From NCBI GenBank assembly GCA_016860845.1, contig BOKF01000021.1, positions 62,001-126,000 of the forward strand: a stretch of 64,000 bases of DNA, given 5' to 3'. Source of the stretch: Chloroflexota bacterium. Its GTDB lineage: Bacteria > Chloroflexota > Anaerolineae > 4572-78 > J111. The notes below the pieces were generated by a model that saw only the letters and a program-made list of their open reading frames with translations, did no database searches and was not told the origin of the DNA. Shown one piece after another: positions 28,560 to 37,926 of this stretch. How positions within the stretch are numbered: the first letter of the stretch is position 1; every line of letters begins with the position of its first letter. Both the position numbers and the translations under genes were made by a program.

Positions 28560-29591
28560 TTACCAGCCTTCATCTGGATTTAAATGCCGGAGGGGAGCAG
28601 TTGTTGAAGCCGGGTCCTCTTTTGGTTCTCCCTGACCTGTCCCCAGAAACATACCGCGCCAGATAGCGATGGTTAACACGCCCAGTAAGATCGCAAACCA
28701 GAGGGTACAGAAGCGGATGAGCAAGGTGGCCGTGGCAGCGCTGTTCTCCGATAAATGCGCCAAAGCTTGAAGCATACCGGTCATGGTCACTTCCGCCGCC
28801 CCCAGACCCCCCGGTAAACTTGAAATGCCGCCCAAAATTGAGCCAAGGGCCAGAATAAAAATGGCGATAGCGGCCAGGTCAACCCCGCCATTGATCCCCA
28901 ATCCACGTAAAACCAGGTAGAAGGCCAATCCTTCAGCCGACCATGAAACAAGTCCCAACCCCAGGCCGACCAGCAAATTTTTGAAGCTCAACAAGACCCG
29001 CGTGTTCTCGTAGAACGTGTGCAGGTGATGAACAAAGCGAGAGACCAGGGGCAGGTGTTCCCCCCAATTCAACAAGGCCAGGGCCAATGGACGAATTTGG
29101 AGGAGGGCGATGCCCGCCGTAATCAGCGCAAGAATAGAAACGGCGACCGTCCAATATTGCGGGTAAGCTAATATCCCCAGCGTGGCCAGCAGGGCCAGGG
29201 CCATACCATCAATGATCCGGTCAACTATGGTCGAAGGAGCCAATTTGATGGGGTCGGCATTGGCCAAATTTTTGAGCCAGAGGACTCGCACCAATTCGCC
29301 CACCTTGCCCGGCGTTAAGGTTAGGGCAAAGCCACCGATAAAGACGCGAAAACTGGTCCAAAAAGAAATATGCTTGAGGCTGATCTGGCCCAGGTAGTAG
29401 TGAAAACGAATTCCCCGCAGAAAATAGTTAACCAGCGTCAGGCCCAGGATAGCGGGAACTAAAGACCATTGAAAATCGTGCAACAACCGGCCCATTTCAC
29501 GCGCATCACCGTAGAAAATGAGACCAGCAAACACGGCCAAGGCCAGGCCCAAACCAATGACAAGTTTACGACGAAGATTACCATTAAACAC
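28560..29591 (-). CDS. Flippase-like (UPF0104 / lysylphosphatidylglycerol synthase TM) protein
   Basis: A 343-residue integral membrane protein with about eight TM helices. Family signs are YFLRGIRFHYYLGQ, FRVFIGGFALTLTPGKVGELVRVLWL near residue 95 and GGISSLPGGLGAAEVTMTGML near 260. The family includes AglD and the MprF membrane part and is thought to move or modify lipid-linked substrates. GTG start with GAGGTGAG ahead. The methyltransferase follows immediately, so the two are co-transcribed. Confidence 0.85.
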   Translation of the reverse strand: MFNGNLRRKLVIGLGLALAVFAGLIFYGDAREMGRLLHDFQWSLVPAILGLTLVNYFLRGIRFHYYLGQISLKHISFWTSFRVFIGGFALTLTPGKVGELVRVLWLKNLANADPIKLAPSTIVDRIIDGMALALLATLGILAYPQYWTVAVSILALITAGIALLQIRPLALALLNWGEHLPLVSRFVHHLHTFYENTRVLLSFKNLLVGLGLGLVSWSAEGLAFYLVLRGLGINGGVDLAAIAIFILALGSILGGISSLPGGLGAAEVTMTGMLQALAHLSENSAATATLLIRFCTLWFAILLGVLTIAIWRGMFLGTGQGEPKEDPASTTAPLRHLNPDEGW

Positions 29592-29700
29592 GACGATTAC
29601 TCACCTCAAAAACCCGAGGATATTCCTTAAAATCTTAAGTGCCCGACCCCTATCTGTCAAACCCTGAAAATTAATTCCAGCCCTGCTGAACAAGCAAGAT

Positions 29701-30678
29701 TTAAATCCACCCTCGGCGGCGGAAAAACCAAAGCATGCCGATCACAATTAAGATAAAAACTCCCCAAACATAGAAGTAACCATACTGCCAATGAATTTCA
29801 GGAAAGTTCTCAAAATTCATGCCGTAGATACCCGCGACAAAAGAGAGAGGCAAGAAAATAGTGGAAACAATAGTTAAGGCTTTCATCACTTCACTGAGAC
29901 GATTATTGGTGGCCGAAAGGTAAGTATCCAGCGTACCGGTGACGACATCCCGGATTGACTCGCTCAGGTCGTGGATGCGCACCAGATGGTCGTAAATATC
30001 CCGATAATAAATGCGGTGCTGGGCGGTAATCTGGGGCAAATCATCCCGGCTGAGGCGATTCATTACCTCGCGCTGGGGAGCGATAATCCGGCGCAGCGTT
30101 GAAATACTGTGCTTGAGCGAGAGGATGCGCTGAAGGATCGCCGGTTTGGGCCGGGCCAGCACCTCATCCTCCAGCCGGTCAATCTCGTCGTCCATGGCGT
30201 CGAGCAGGGGCATAAACTCGTCCACCAGCCGGTCGAGAATGGTATAGCACAGAAAATCAGGCCCGTTCTCAAGGGGCCGCTCGTCCCGTTCCAGCCGCTC
30301 CCAGACAGCTTGCACCGAGACCATTTCTGCCGCCAGATGAGAAGTAACCAGGTAATTCGGCCCCAGAAAGCAGTTCAGCTCGACCGTATCCAGGTGATCC
30401 AGCGGAAACTCCGGCTGGAGCGCATGAACGATAATAAAAAGATAACTACCAAACACATCCACTTTGGGCGCTTGGTAGCCGTCGTTCGAGCAATCCTCAA
30501 TGGCCAGGGGGTGAAAGTGAAACACCTCTTGCATAACAGCCCGAATTTCCTCTTCCGTGGGCTGCTCCAGGCTGACCCACAGCAGTCCCTCCGGGTCTTG
30601 AATCGCCTGGCGCATCTGTTCTGGGTTAAGCTTGATTTGGCGGGGAGCATTTTTAGGGCAGAAGATGGAGCGGATCAT
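29701..30678 (-). CDS. corA: CorA family magnesium/cobalt transporter
   Basis: A 325-residue CorA-type channel. A large cytoplasmic N-terminal alpha/beta domain (YLFIIVHALQPEF) is followed by the long stalk helix and two C-terminal TM helices (about 265-283 and 298-318). TM1 ends in the selectivity motif YGMNF, and the exposed loop EIHWQYGY is acidic and aromatic as expected. The C-terminus FFRRRGWI is the usual basic tail. It functions as a pentamer in the membrane. Mfd lies just upstream (31-base gap) on the same strand. Confidence 0.93.
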   Translation of the reverse strand: MIRSIFCPKNAPRQIKLNPEQMRQAIQDPEGLLWVSLEQPTEEEIRAVMQEVFHFHPLAIEDCSNDGYQAPKVDVFGSYLFIIVHALQPEFPLDHLDTVELNCFLGPNYLVTSHLAAEMVSVQAVWERLERDERPLENGPDFLCYTILDRLVDEFMPLLDAMDDEIDRLEDEVLARPKPAILQRILSLKHSISTLRRIIAPQREVMNRLSRDDLPQITAQHRIYYRDIYDHLVRIHDLSESIRDVVTGTLDTYLSATNNRLSEVMKALTIVSTIFLPLSFVAGIYGMNFENFPEIHWQYGYFYVWGVFILIVIGMLWFFRRRGWI

Positions 30679-30709
30679 AGAACTAAACCTCTTTCATCGT
30701 CTGAATCTA

Positions 30710-33700
30710 TTACCCTGCCGGGTCGTGCAGCATCCGCTCGATTAGTCTTAACGTCTTCTCCAATTCCACCTGCCAGACTTCGGTTTTGGGGTGAAGCGGC
30801 AGGGAGATTTGGCGGGGAGTCACTTTGGCCGCCGGGCTGAGGCGGCGCTGCAAGCCCGCCCGATCAATTTCCTGCAAGGTGTCGGCCCGGATGATGATTT
30901 GACCCGTTTCGGTCAGGATCGCCTTGACCCCGGCTTCCAGCGCCAGGATCTTGAGCCGGAGCTGGTAGAGCAGATTCGCCACCGGCTCCGGCAGCTCCCC
31001 AAAACGGTCTTCCAGCTCTTTGGCCATTTCGTCAATACCCTTGAGATTAGTCACTCCGGCCAGCCGGCGATAGAGCCGCAGGCGCAGCTTTTCTTCCGGC
31101 AGGTAATCTTCCGGCACGTAGGCCGGGATAGGCAGGTTCAGTTGCAGCCCTTCGGCCAGGGGGTTGAGGTAAGTGGCGGCCTCTTCGCCCGTAACCAGCA
31201 GGGGCGATTCGCCGCGCAGTTCGCGGACAGCCTGGGCCAGCAGCCGGGTGTACAGGTCAAACCCAACGGCGGCAATCTGGCCGTGCTGTTTGGCCCCCAG
31301 CAGTTCGCCCGCACCGCGAATTTCAAGATCACGCATGGCAATGCGGAAACCGGCCCCCAACTCGCTGGCCTCGGCGATGGCTTCCAGCCGCTTGCGGGCA
31401 TCGGGGTTGAGTTCGTGGTGTTTGGGGGTCAGCAGGTAAGCATAGGCCCGCACCGCGCCGCGCCCAACCCGCCCGCGCAGTTGGTATAACTGGGCCAGCC
31501 CCAGCCGGTCGGCCCGGTCAATGAGGATGGTGTTGACATTGGGCATGTCCAGCCCGTTTTCGATGATGGTCGTGCTGACCAGCACATCAAACTCGCCGGC
31601 CAGGAAGTCAATCATGACCCGCTCCAGGTGGCGCTCGCTCATCTGGCCGTGCGCCACCTCGACCTTCGCCTCCGGCACAATATTGCGGATGCGGTTAGCC
31701 ATCTGCTCGATGCCCATGACCCGGTTGTAAACAAAGAAGACCTGCCCGCCCCGATCCAGCTCGCGCAGGATGGCGGCGCGGATCAAAGCCTCGTCGTACT
31801 CGGTGATGGTGGTCTGGATGGCCAGCCGCTCGTCGGGGGGGGTGTCAATGGTGCTCAAATCGCGCACCCCGCTGAGCGACATGTGCAGGGTGCGGGGGAT
31901 GGGCGTGGCTGTCAGGGTCAGTACATCCACATCGGTGCGCATAGCCTTGAGCTTTTCCTTGTGCTTGACCCCGAAACGCTGCTCTTCGTCAATCACCAGC
32001 AGGCCCAGATTGCGAAATACGACATCCTTTTGTAATAACCGGTGCGTCCCGATGACAATATCGGTGACGCCGCTGGCCAGGTTTTTGAGCGTTTCCTCTT
32101 GCTGGTGAGGCGTGCGGAAGCGTGACAGCATCTCAATTTTGACCGGGTAGGAGGCCATCCGCTGCTGGAAGGTTTGAAAATGCTGTTGGGCCAGGATCGT
32201 CGTCGGCGCCAAAATGGCGACCTGCACGCCGTCCGTCACGGCTTTGAATGCCGCTCGCAGCGCCACTTCGGTTTTGCCGTAGCCCACATCGCCGCAAATG
32301 AGCCGGTCCATGGGCCGGGGCTTTTCCATATCAACCTTGACTTCGGCAATAGCCCGCAGTTGATCCTCGGTCTCGACGTAAGGGAAAGCATCCTCGATTT
32401 CGCGCTGCCATTCCGTATCGGGGCTGTAGGCCCGGCCCGGCGTAACCTCCCGCTTGGCGTAAATCTCCAGCAACTCCTTGGCAATTTCTTCGACCGCCTT
32501 TTTGGCCCGGCGCTTGACCGTGTTCCAATCGGCATTGCCCAGCCGGTTGAGCATGGGCGCGGTTTCGTCCATGCCGACGTAACGGGCCAGCCGGTCGGCC
32601 TGGTGGATAGGGACATACAGCTTGTCGTTATTGGCGTAGCGAACTTCCAGGTACTCCCGCTCGACGCCCTCAAAATCCAGCTTGACCAGCCCGGCATAGC
32701 GGCCAATCCCATGCTCGATATGGACCACCAGGTCGCCGGGATTGACATCGGCAAAAAAGGTTTCGGGGGTAACGCCTTTGCGTGGTTTACGCTGGCGCAG
32801 CGCTGTCGGTTTTTTCCAGCCAAACAGCTCGGAGTCGGACATGAGGGTAAGCAGCGCCGGGCTGTCAGCCTCTGCCCGCATAACCCATCCTTCCATTAAC
32901 ATGCCGTGAATCAGGGTGATGCTGGCGGACGGCGGCGGAGGGTCGCCCGGAGTCAGGCTTTCCAGCGGCGTTACGGTCAGGCTAGCCTGTTCATCCAGCA
33001 GATGGCTCAGCCGGGCGGCCTGGCGGCTGACCAGCACTACCCGTTCTTTTTTTTGTTTCCGCTCGACAATTTCTCCGACAACATTTTTAACCTGTCCACC
33101 AAAGGCGGGAGCCGGAATGAAGGTGGAAACCAAGAGGGGGGGATGGGGGTCGGGGGTTGGGGGCCGGGAGTCGGTTGACAATTCACTGTTGATTGTTGAC
33201 CGTTGGCTATTAAACCCTACCCCGCCCAACACAATGGGCCGATGCGCCGCCAGCGCTGCGGACAATTCACTCCAACCAAAATAGGGATCAGGCCATTGAC
33301 CGGGCAGGTCGCCCACATCGGTCAGGTCCCGTTTAAGGGTACGGGCCTGGGTTTCCAGCTCATCCACCACCAGGGCCAGTTCTTCGGCATCTTCAACAAA
33401 AACCAGGGCGTCATCAGAAAGATAATCCAGCACCGATGCGCCCTGACGCGAGGAGGTGAGGAGGCGAGGAGGCGAGGAAGAAAACTCCTTTTTCGCCTCA
33501 TCCTCGCTTCGTGCCATCGCGTCCTCATCGCTTTGCCTCTTCGCCTCTTCTTTACTTTGCGTCCCCACACCGTCGTAAAAGAAAGGCAGGTAATATTCAA
33601 TCCCCCGAAAGGTAGCTCCGCTTTCAAGCCGGGCCATGTCCTCCTCAAGGGCGATCTTGGCGCTGGGCTGCAAATTGGTCAGGTCCAATTGGCTCAGTTG

Positions 33701-34498
33701 AGCCGCAGCCTGCCGGGCATAACGGGGCAGCGGCTCGATGGCCGGGCCGGCGGTGAAACTCTTGAGCCGGGCGTCGGAACGCTGCGTGACCGGATCAAAA
33801 TAGCGCAGGGAGTCAATTTCATCCCCAAAAAGCTCAACACGGATGGGCATGGCCGCACTGGGCGGGAAGATATCGAGGATGCCGCCGCGCCGGCTAAAAC
33901 TGCCAGGCACTTCGACAACCTCTTCCGGCTGGTAGCCCAGCCCGACCCACTGCCTTATCACCTCATTTAAATTAATCCGCTGCCCCACGTTGAACTGCAT
34001 CAAGGTAAATTCGCCGGGGGGGAGGGTATGGCTCATCAGCGCACGGGCGGAGATAACGAGCAGAGGGGCACCCCCGTGAACTCTGCCGAGCGAAGCCCGG
34101 CGAGGGGGCAGGGGGGGGCAGGTAGGCAATTGACCATTTTTATAGGCCACCAACGCCGAAAGAGCCGCCAGGCGGCCCTGGATCGTTTCACTGCCCCAGG
34201 GGACTTTTTCATGAGGTAACGCGTCTGGGTCGGGCAGGCGGTAAACGCGGCTCGGTTCTTCGACCCAGGATTGAATCTGCTCGGTCAGAATGCGGGCGCG
34301 GTCGGCCCGAGCGGTGATGAAGAGAAGGGGCCGCTGGAGATCGGCGTGCAGGGCGGCCAATAAGGCGGGCCGGGCCGCGGTGAGCACCCCCAAAGGATGG
34401 CAGATTTCTGCGGAAAACTCGCCGGAATGGAGCGCGTCGGCCAGGGTATGGTAAGCCGGTATTTGGTTGAACAGTTTGAGTAAGGGTGATAAATTCAT
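30710..34498 (-). CDS. mfd: Transcription-repair coupling factor Mfd with in-frame repeat-like insertions
   Basis: Mfd removes RNA polymerase stalled at DNA lesions and recruits UvrA. Visible: UvrB-homology N-terminal modules, the RNA-polymerase-interacting segment (PGDLVVHIEHGIGRYAGL), a RecG-like translocase with Walker A GDVGYGKTEV (about 729-736), DEEQRFG (about 836) and GRVGR, then the C-terminal TRCF domain. At 1262 residues it is about 100 longer than usual. The extra length is three low-complexity stretches at about residues 123-144, 310-353 and 423-459, whose DNA resembles the short-word repeats of the intergenic spaces. They fall between domains or in loops, so the enzyme may still work. 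A minus-strand TATAAT (34557-34552) lies upstream of the start. Confidence 0.96.
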   Translation of the reverse strand: MNLSPLLKLFNQIPAYHTLADALHSGEFSAEICHPLGVLTAARPALLAALHADLQRPLLFITARADRARILTEQIQSWVEEPSRVYRLPDPDALPHEKVPWGSETIQGRLAALSALVAYKNGQLPTCPPLPPRRASLGRVHGGAPLLVISARALMSHTLPPGEFTLMQFNVGQRINLNEVIRQWVGLGYQPEEVVEVPGSFSRRGGILDIFPPSAAMPIRVELFGDEIDSLRYFDPVTQRSDARLKSFTAGPAIEPLPRYARQAAAQLSQLDLTNLQPSAKIALEEDMARLESGATFRGIEYYLPFFYDGVGTQSKEEAKRQSDEDAMARSEDEAKKEFSSSPPRLLTSSRQGASVLDYLSDDALVFVEDAEELALVVDELETQARTLKRDLTDVGDLPGQWPDPYFGWSELSAALAAHRPIVLGGVGFNSQRSTINSELSTDSRPPTPDPHPPLLVSTFIPAPAFGGQVKNVVGEIVERKQKKERVVLVSRQAARLSHLLDEQASLTVTPLESLTPGDPPPPSASITLIHGMLMEGWVMRAEADSPALLTLMSDSELFGWKKPTALRQRKPRKGVTPETFFADVNPGDLVVHIEHGIGRYAGLVKLDFEGVEREYLEVRYANNDKLYVPIHQADRLARYVGMDETAPMLNRLGNADWNTVKRRAKKAVEEIAKELLEIYAKREVTPGRAYSPDTEWQREIEDAFPYVETEDQLRAIAEVKVDMEKPRPMDRLICGDVGYGKTEVALRAAFKAVTDGVQVAILAPTTILAQQHFQTFQQRMASYPVKIEMLSRFRTPHQQEETLKNLASGVTDIVIGTHRLLQKDVVFRNLGLLVIDEEQRFGVKHKEKLKAMRTDVDVLTLTATPIPRTLHMSLSGVRDLSTIDTPPDERLAIQTTITEYDEALIRAAILRELDRGGQVFFVYNRVMGIEQMANRIRNIVPEAKVEVAHGQMSERHLERVMIDFLAGEFDVLVSTTIIENGLDMPNVNTILIDRADRLGLAQLYQLRGRVGRGAVRAYAYLLTPKHHELNPDARKRLEAIAEASELGAGFRIAMRDLEIRGAGELLGAKQHGQIAAVGFDLYTRLLAQAVRELRGESPLLVTGEEAATYLNPLAEGLQLNLPIPAYVPEDYLPEEKLRLRLYRRLAGVTNLKGIDEMAKELEDRFGELPEPVANLLYQLRLKILALEAGVKAILTETGQIIIRADTLQEIDRAGLQRRLSPAAKVTPRQISLPLHPKTEVWQVELEKTLRLIERMLHDPAG
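33120..33230. repeat. Repeat-like insertion inside mfd (C)
   Basis: GGGGG-rich words and TTGACAATTCACTGTTGATT-type words, encoding QRSTINSELSTDSRPPTPDP. These words resemble intergenic hairpins, not Mfd sequence. Confidence 0.55.
33440..33568. repeat. Repeat-like insertion inside mfd (B)
   Basis: GAGGAGGCGAGGAGGCGAGG words, then CTCTTCGCCTCTTC words as a loose inverted partner. It encodes the charged low-complexity stretch KEEAKRQSDEDAMARSEDEA. Confidence 0.55.
34066..34130. repeat. Repeat-like insertion inside mfd (A)
   Basis: GC-rich words (GCGAGGGGGCAGGGGGGG) encode a Pro/Arg stretch (PTCPPLPPRRASLGRV) that interrupts the usual VIVxxxRAL region. Confidence 0.5.
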
Positions 34499-34712
34499 TA
34501 AACTGCTGTTTCACCAATAAGCAACGGTTAATTTTAACAACCAAGCTAAGTATTATAGCAAATAATCGCCAAAAGCTCGAATCAAAAATCCCGCTGTTTG
34601 CCGCCGCTGAGGAGCGGACAACACGGAGTTTATATTGTTGCCAGGTCCAAGTCATGGTAAAATGAGTCACTTTACCACTCAAGTTTATGATTGTCTTTGC
34701 TGCGTGATCCCC

Positions 34713-37301
34713 ATGACTTACAAACAGATAGTAACTGATCCCGATATTATTGGCCTGGAAGCAGCCGCATTGGACCTTAACAAAATTCTGCTGGTAGACG
34801 ATATTCCCGAAAATCGCCTGCTGCTGCAATTAATGTTCAGGGATGCCGAATTTACTTTGAGCGAAGCTGCCAGCACCGAGGAAGCTTTAACCAAGGCCCG
34901 CACCGAGTTACCCGCCTTAATTGTTAGTGATATTCAGATGCCGGGCTTGAGCGGCTTTGAATTGGTGGCCGCGCTTAAAGCCGACCCGCGCACCCAAAAT
35001 ATTGGGGTGATTCTGGTCACTGCCCACCATCGTGACCCCAGGCAGATTAGTCACGGCTTGAATCTGGGGGCTGATGATTATATCTCGCGTCCGTTTATGC
35101 GCGACGAGTTCCTGGCGCGGGTCCAGGCCGTGCTGCGGGTCAAAGCGGCAGAAGTTGAGGTACAGCGCCAGGCCAGAATGGTTGAACGGCGCAATGAAAG
35201 ATTGCAACTGGTCAACGAATTGGCTCTGGCGGTCAACTCCGCTTCCGATTTGCAGGCAATTTTACTGCCCTTTTTATCCAGACTGGCCCAACTTATCCAG
35301 GCCGAACTGGTCGTCTTAATTTTGCTGAATGAAGAAAAGAAAGAGTTGACCGCCAGTATGGCCCTGCCTGGTGGAAAACAGGTAGCTACTTCGCTGAGTT
35401 TTTCTACGGTTGCTAAAATTTCCGATCAGATTCTACAAAATAATGTCTCCACCTTGGTCCTCTATCTGCTCGACCAGTATCAGCTTGAGCAGGAATTTGA
35501 TTTCAGCCCATCCTTTGAAGCCATTCAAGATACCCCCTTATTAAGTCGAGAGCAGATGGTCGGGACGCTCGCCTTTGTTAGCTGGCCGCAGACTACCCTG
35601 GACGAGGCCGACTGGACCCTGGTGCGCTCAATGGCCAGCATTATCGCCGTAGCCGTGGAAAATGCTCACCTGCTGGAAAGCGCCCAGCAACAGGTTGACG
35701 ATTTGATTGCGCTCAATGAAGTTGGCCGCGCCCTGACCTCGACCCTGGATTTGGAGCAGGTTTTGAAACAAACTACCCTGCTGATGCAGCGCGCCTTGCT
35801 GTCCGAGGCGGCCTTACTGTGGCTCCTCGACGAGGCCAGCCAGGAATTAGTTTTAATTGCCTCTTCGGGGATGGGCGCCAGCCTGATCACTGGTTATCGC
35901 TTGCCGCTCGACGGGGGATTGGTGGGGCATGTCGTCCGTACCGGCGAATCGCATATTGTGGCCGATATTACCAAAGATCAACTTTTTTTCCCCCCCCTGG
36001 TTCAACCGAGCCACTACCAGCCGCACTCTATCCTCAGCATGCCTGTCCAGGTGAAAGGCAAAACCATTGGGGTCATGCAGGCTGTCCATCAGAAGGTCAA
36101 TTGGTTTGACCAGGACAGCCTGCGTCTAGCGTACTCGATGGTCAGCTCGGTCGGCATTGCCATTGAAAATGCGCGGCTTTTTAACGAGGTGCAGATGTTT
36201 AGCCGCCAGTTAGAGGGCATGGTGGCCGAGCGCACCAGGCAATTGGCGGAAGAAAAAGAAAAAAGCGAAGCTATCCTGGCCAGCATGGCCGACGGCCTGT
36301 TGGTTTTAGATGCCCAGGATTGCATTTTGACCGCTAATACGGCGGCTGAGGCGATGCTAGAGTTTAACTTGAGCCAGCAGCAGGGGAAGCCTATAGGTTC
36401 CATGCAGCTCGAAAATCCGCTGTGGCAATGCGTGCTTCAGCTCAGTCACAGCCCGCATTTCACCGATACCGCCCTGGTAGATATACCTGCTACTCCGGCT
36501 CGCTCCATCCAGGCCCACTCGGCGCAAATACGCCACGAGCTTGACGAAAGCATCGGCACTGTGATCGTTTTGCGTGACATCACCACCCTGAAAGAAGTAG
36601 AACAGATGAAAGCCCGCTTCATGGCCGGAGTCACCCACGAACTGAAAACACCGCTCTCGGTGATTCGTTTGCATGCCAAAAATCTATTAGCCTACCACGA
36701 TCGCCTGCCCGGCTTCGACCGGGTTCAGCTCCTTAACGCCATTCAAACGCAAACCGACCTGCTGGAACAACTGATTGAGGACATTTTGCAACTGTCTCGG
36801 CTTGATGCCGGGTTAAGTGAGACAAAAAGACAGGCGCTTGATCTGGTCGAGGTAGTTGACGAAACCGTAAACAATTTACGCCCCCTGGCCGAGGCCAAGC
36901 AGGTAAGCCTTATCTGGCAAAAACCGGCTTCTCCCTTGACTCTGATGGCTGACCGGAATCAGATGGAGCGAGTGATGCGCAATCTGCTTGATAATGCCAT
37001 CAAATATACGCCGGCCGGTGGTTCAATTACCGTAAATTCCTCTGGGGTTTCAAACAACGGGCAGTCAATGGCCCAAGTTCGGATCAGTGACACCGGGATA
37101 GGAATTCCGCCGGAACATCAGGCCCATGTGTTTGAACGCTTTCATCGGGTTGACCCTTCCCATACCGTTCCCGGCACCGGGCTGGGCTTATCCATTGTCA
37201 AGGAGATTGTTACACTCTACGGGGGCAATATTCACCTGGAAAGCATACCTGGCCGGGGAAGCGCCTTTACTGTCACCCTGCCCGCTCTGCCGCCAGCTTG
37301 A
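34713..37301 (+). CDS. Multidomain sensor histidine kinase (REC-GAF-GAF-PAS-HisKA-HATPase)
   Basis: A soluble two-component kinase of about 862 residues. In order: receiver domain (ILLVDDIPENRLLLQ; phospho-Asp in VSDIQMPGLSG), coiled coil, GAF 1, GAF 2 (LVGHVVRTGESHIVADI), coiled coil, PAS (ILASMADGLLVLDAQDCIL), HisKA with the phospho-His in GVTHELKTPLS (about residue 642 from this start) and a HATPase_c domain (N box NLLDNAIKY, G boxes DTGIGIP and GTGLGLSI). No TM segment, so it senses a cytoplasmic signal and may be controlled by its own N-terminal receiver. Frames from 34635 or 34662 extend the N-terminus; no ribosome binding site decides. A response regulator follows after 48 bases. Confidence 0.92.
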   Translation: MTYKQIVTDPDIIGLEAAALDLNKILLVDDIPENRLLLQLMFRDAEFTLSEAASTEEALTKARTELPALIVSDIQMPGLSGFELVAALKADPRTQNIGVILVTAHHRDPRQISHGLNLGADDYISRPFMRDEFLARVQAVLRVKAAEVEVQRQARMVERRNERLQLVNELALAVNSASDLQAILLPFLSRLAQLIQAELVVLILLNEEKKELTASMALPGGKQVATSLSFSTVAKISDQILQNNVSTLVLYLLDQYQLEQEFDFSPSFEAIQDTPLLSREQMVGTLAFVSWPQTTLDEADWTLVRSMASIIAVAVENAHLLESAQQQVDDLIALNEVGRALTSTLDLEQVLKQTTLLMQRALLSEAALLWLLDEASQELVLIASSGMGASLITGYRLPLDGGLVGHVVRTGESHIVADITKDQLFFPPLVQPSHYQPHSILSMPVQVKGKTIGVMQAVHQKVNWFDQDSLRLAYSMVSSVGIAIENARLFNEVQMFSRQLEGMVAERTRQLAEEKEKSEAILASMADGLLVLDAQDCILTANTAAEAMLEFNLSQQQGKPIGSMQLENPLWQCVLQLSHSPHFTDTALVDIPATPARSIQAHSAQIRHELDESIGTVIVLRDITTLKEVEQMKARFMAGVTHELKTPLSVIRLHAKNLLAYHDRLPGFDRVQLLNAIQTQTDLLEQLIEDILQLSRLDAGLSETKRQALDLVEVVDETVNNLRPLAEAKQVSLIWQKPASPLTLMADRNQMERVMRNLLDNAIKYTPAGGSITVNSSGVSNNGQSMAQVRISDTGIGIPPEHQAHVFERFHRVDPSHTVPGTGLGLSIVKEIVTLYGGNIHLESIPGRGSAFTVTLPALPPA

Positions 37302-37349
37302 AGAGTGAAGTGCCAGTCAGTGTTCGTATTTAAGGAGGAAGGATAGCAG

Positions 37350-37922
37350 ATGGCTTCAGTCCAAGAAAATACAACCGGTTATAAACCCCTGATTCTGGTG
37401 GTTGACGACAATCCTGAATTTTTGAGCGGTATTAGATTAGCGTTGGAAATGGAGGGTTTCAGGGTAATCACGGCCAGCGATGGACAGCAAGCCCTGGATA
37501 GGCTCAGGGGGCTGCCCATCGGTCAAAGCCAGGCCAACCCAGATATGAAACGGCTGCCTGACCTGATTCTGGCTGACATCATGATGCCGGCAATGGACGG
37601 TTACGAGTTCTACAATCGGGTTCGCAGTCATCCGTACACCAACCGTATTCCGTTTATCTTCCTCACCGCCAAATCGGGTGAAGAAGACGCCCGTTACGGC
37701 AAGGAATTGGGGGCCGAAGATTATTTCTCCAAGCTGGATCCCATCGAAGATTTATTGGCCAGTATTCGCGGCAAACTCAATCGCTTGGAGCAGCAGCGGG
37801 CCGTTATGACTGAGTATTATGAGGAAATGGGCCAATCCGGCAATACCGGGGGCGTAATTCTCCTGGTAGTCGTCGCATTGCTGATTATCCTTGCTTTCTA
37901 CATCGGCACGCTGTTTTCCTGA
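37350..37922 (+). CDS. Response regulator with a C-terminal transmembrane tail
   Basis: Residues about 13-145 form a receiver domain with acid pair DD (19-20), phospho-Asp76 (LADIMMP), Thr106 (FLTAKS) and Lys128 (YFSKLDP). A helix with ELRR-like coil character (about 138-160) leads to a short Gly-rich hinge and a hydrophobic helix (168-188, GGVILLVVVALLIILAFYIG) ending three residues before the C-terminus. This predicts a tail-anchored receiver, an unusual design: most response regulators are soluble. No DNA-binding or enzymatic output domain. RBS AAGGAGGAAGG. It follows the histidine kinase, its likely partner, and converges on lysS with only a 4-base gap. Confidence 0.9.
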   Translation: MASVQENTTGYKPLILVVDDNPEFLSGIRLALEMEGFRVITASDGQQALDRLRGLPIGQSQANPDMKRLPDLILADIMMPAMDGYEFYNRVRSHPYTNRIPFIFLTAKSGEEDARYGKELGAEDYFSKLDPIEDLLASIRGKLNRLEQQRAVMTEYYEEMGQSGNTGGVILLVVVALLIILAFYIGTLFS

Positions 37923-37926
37923 TGCC

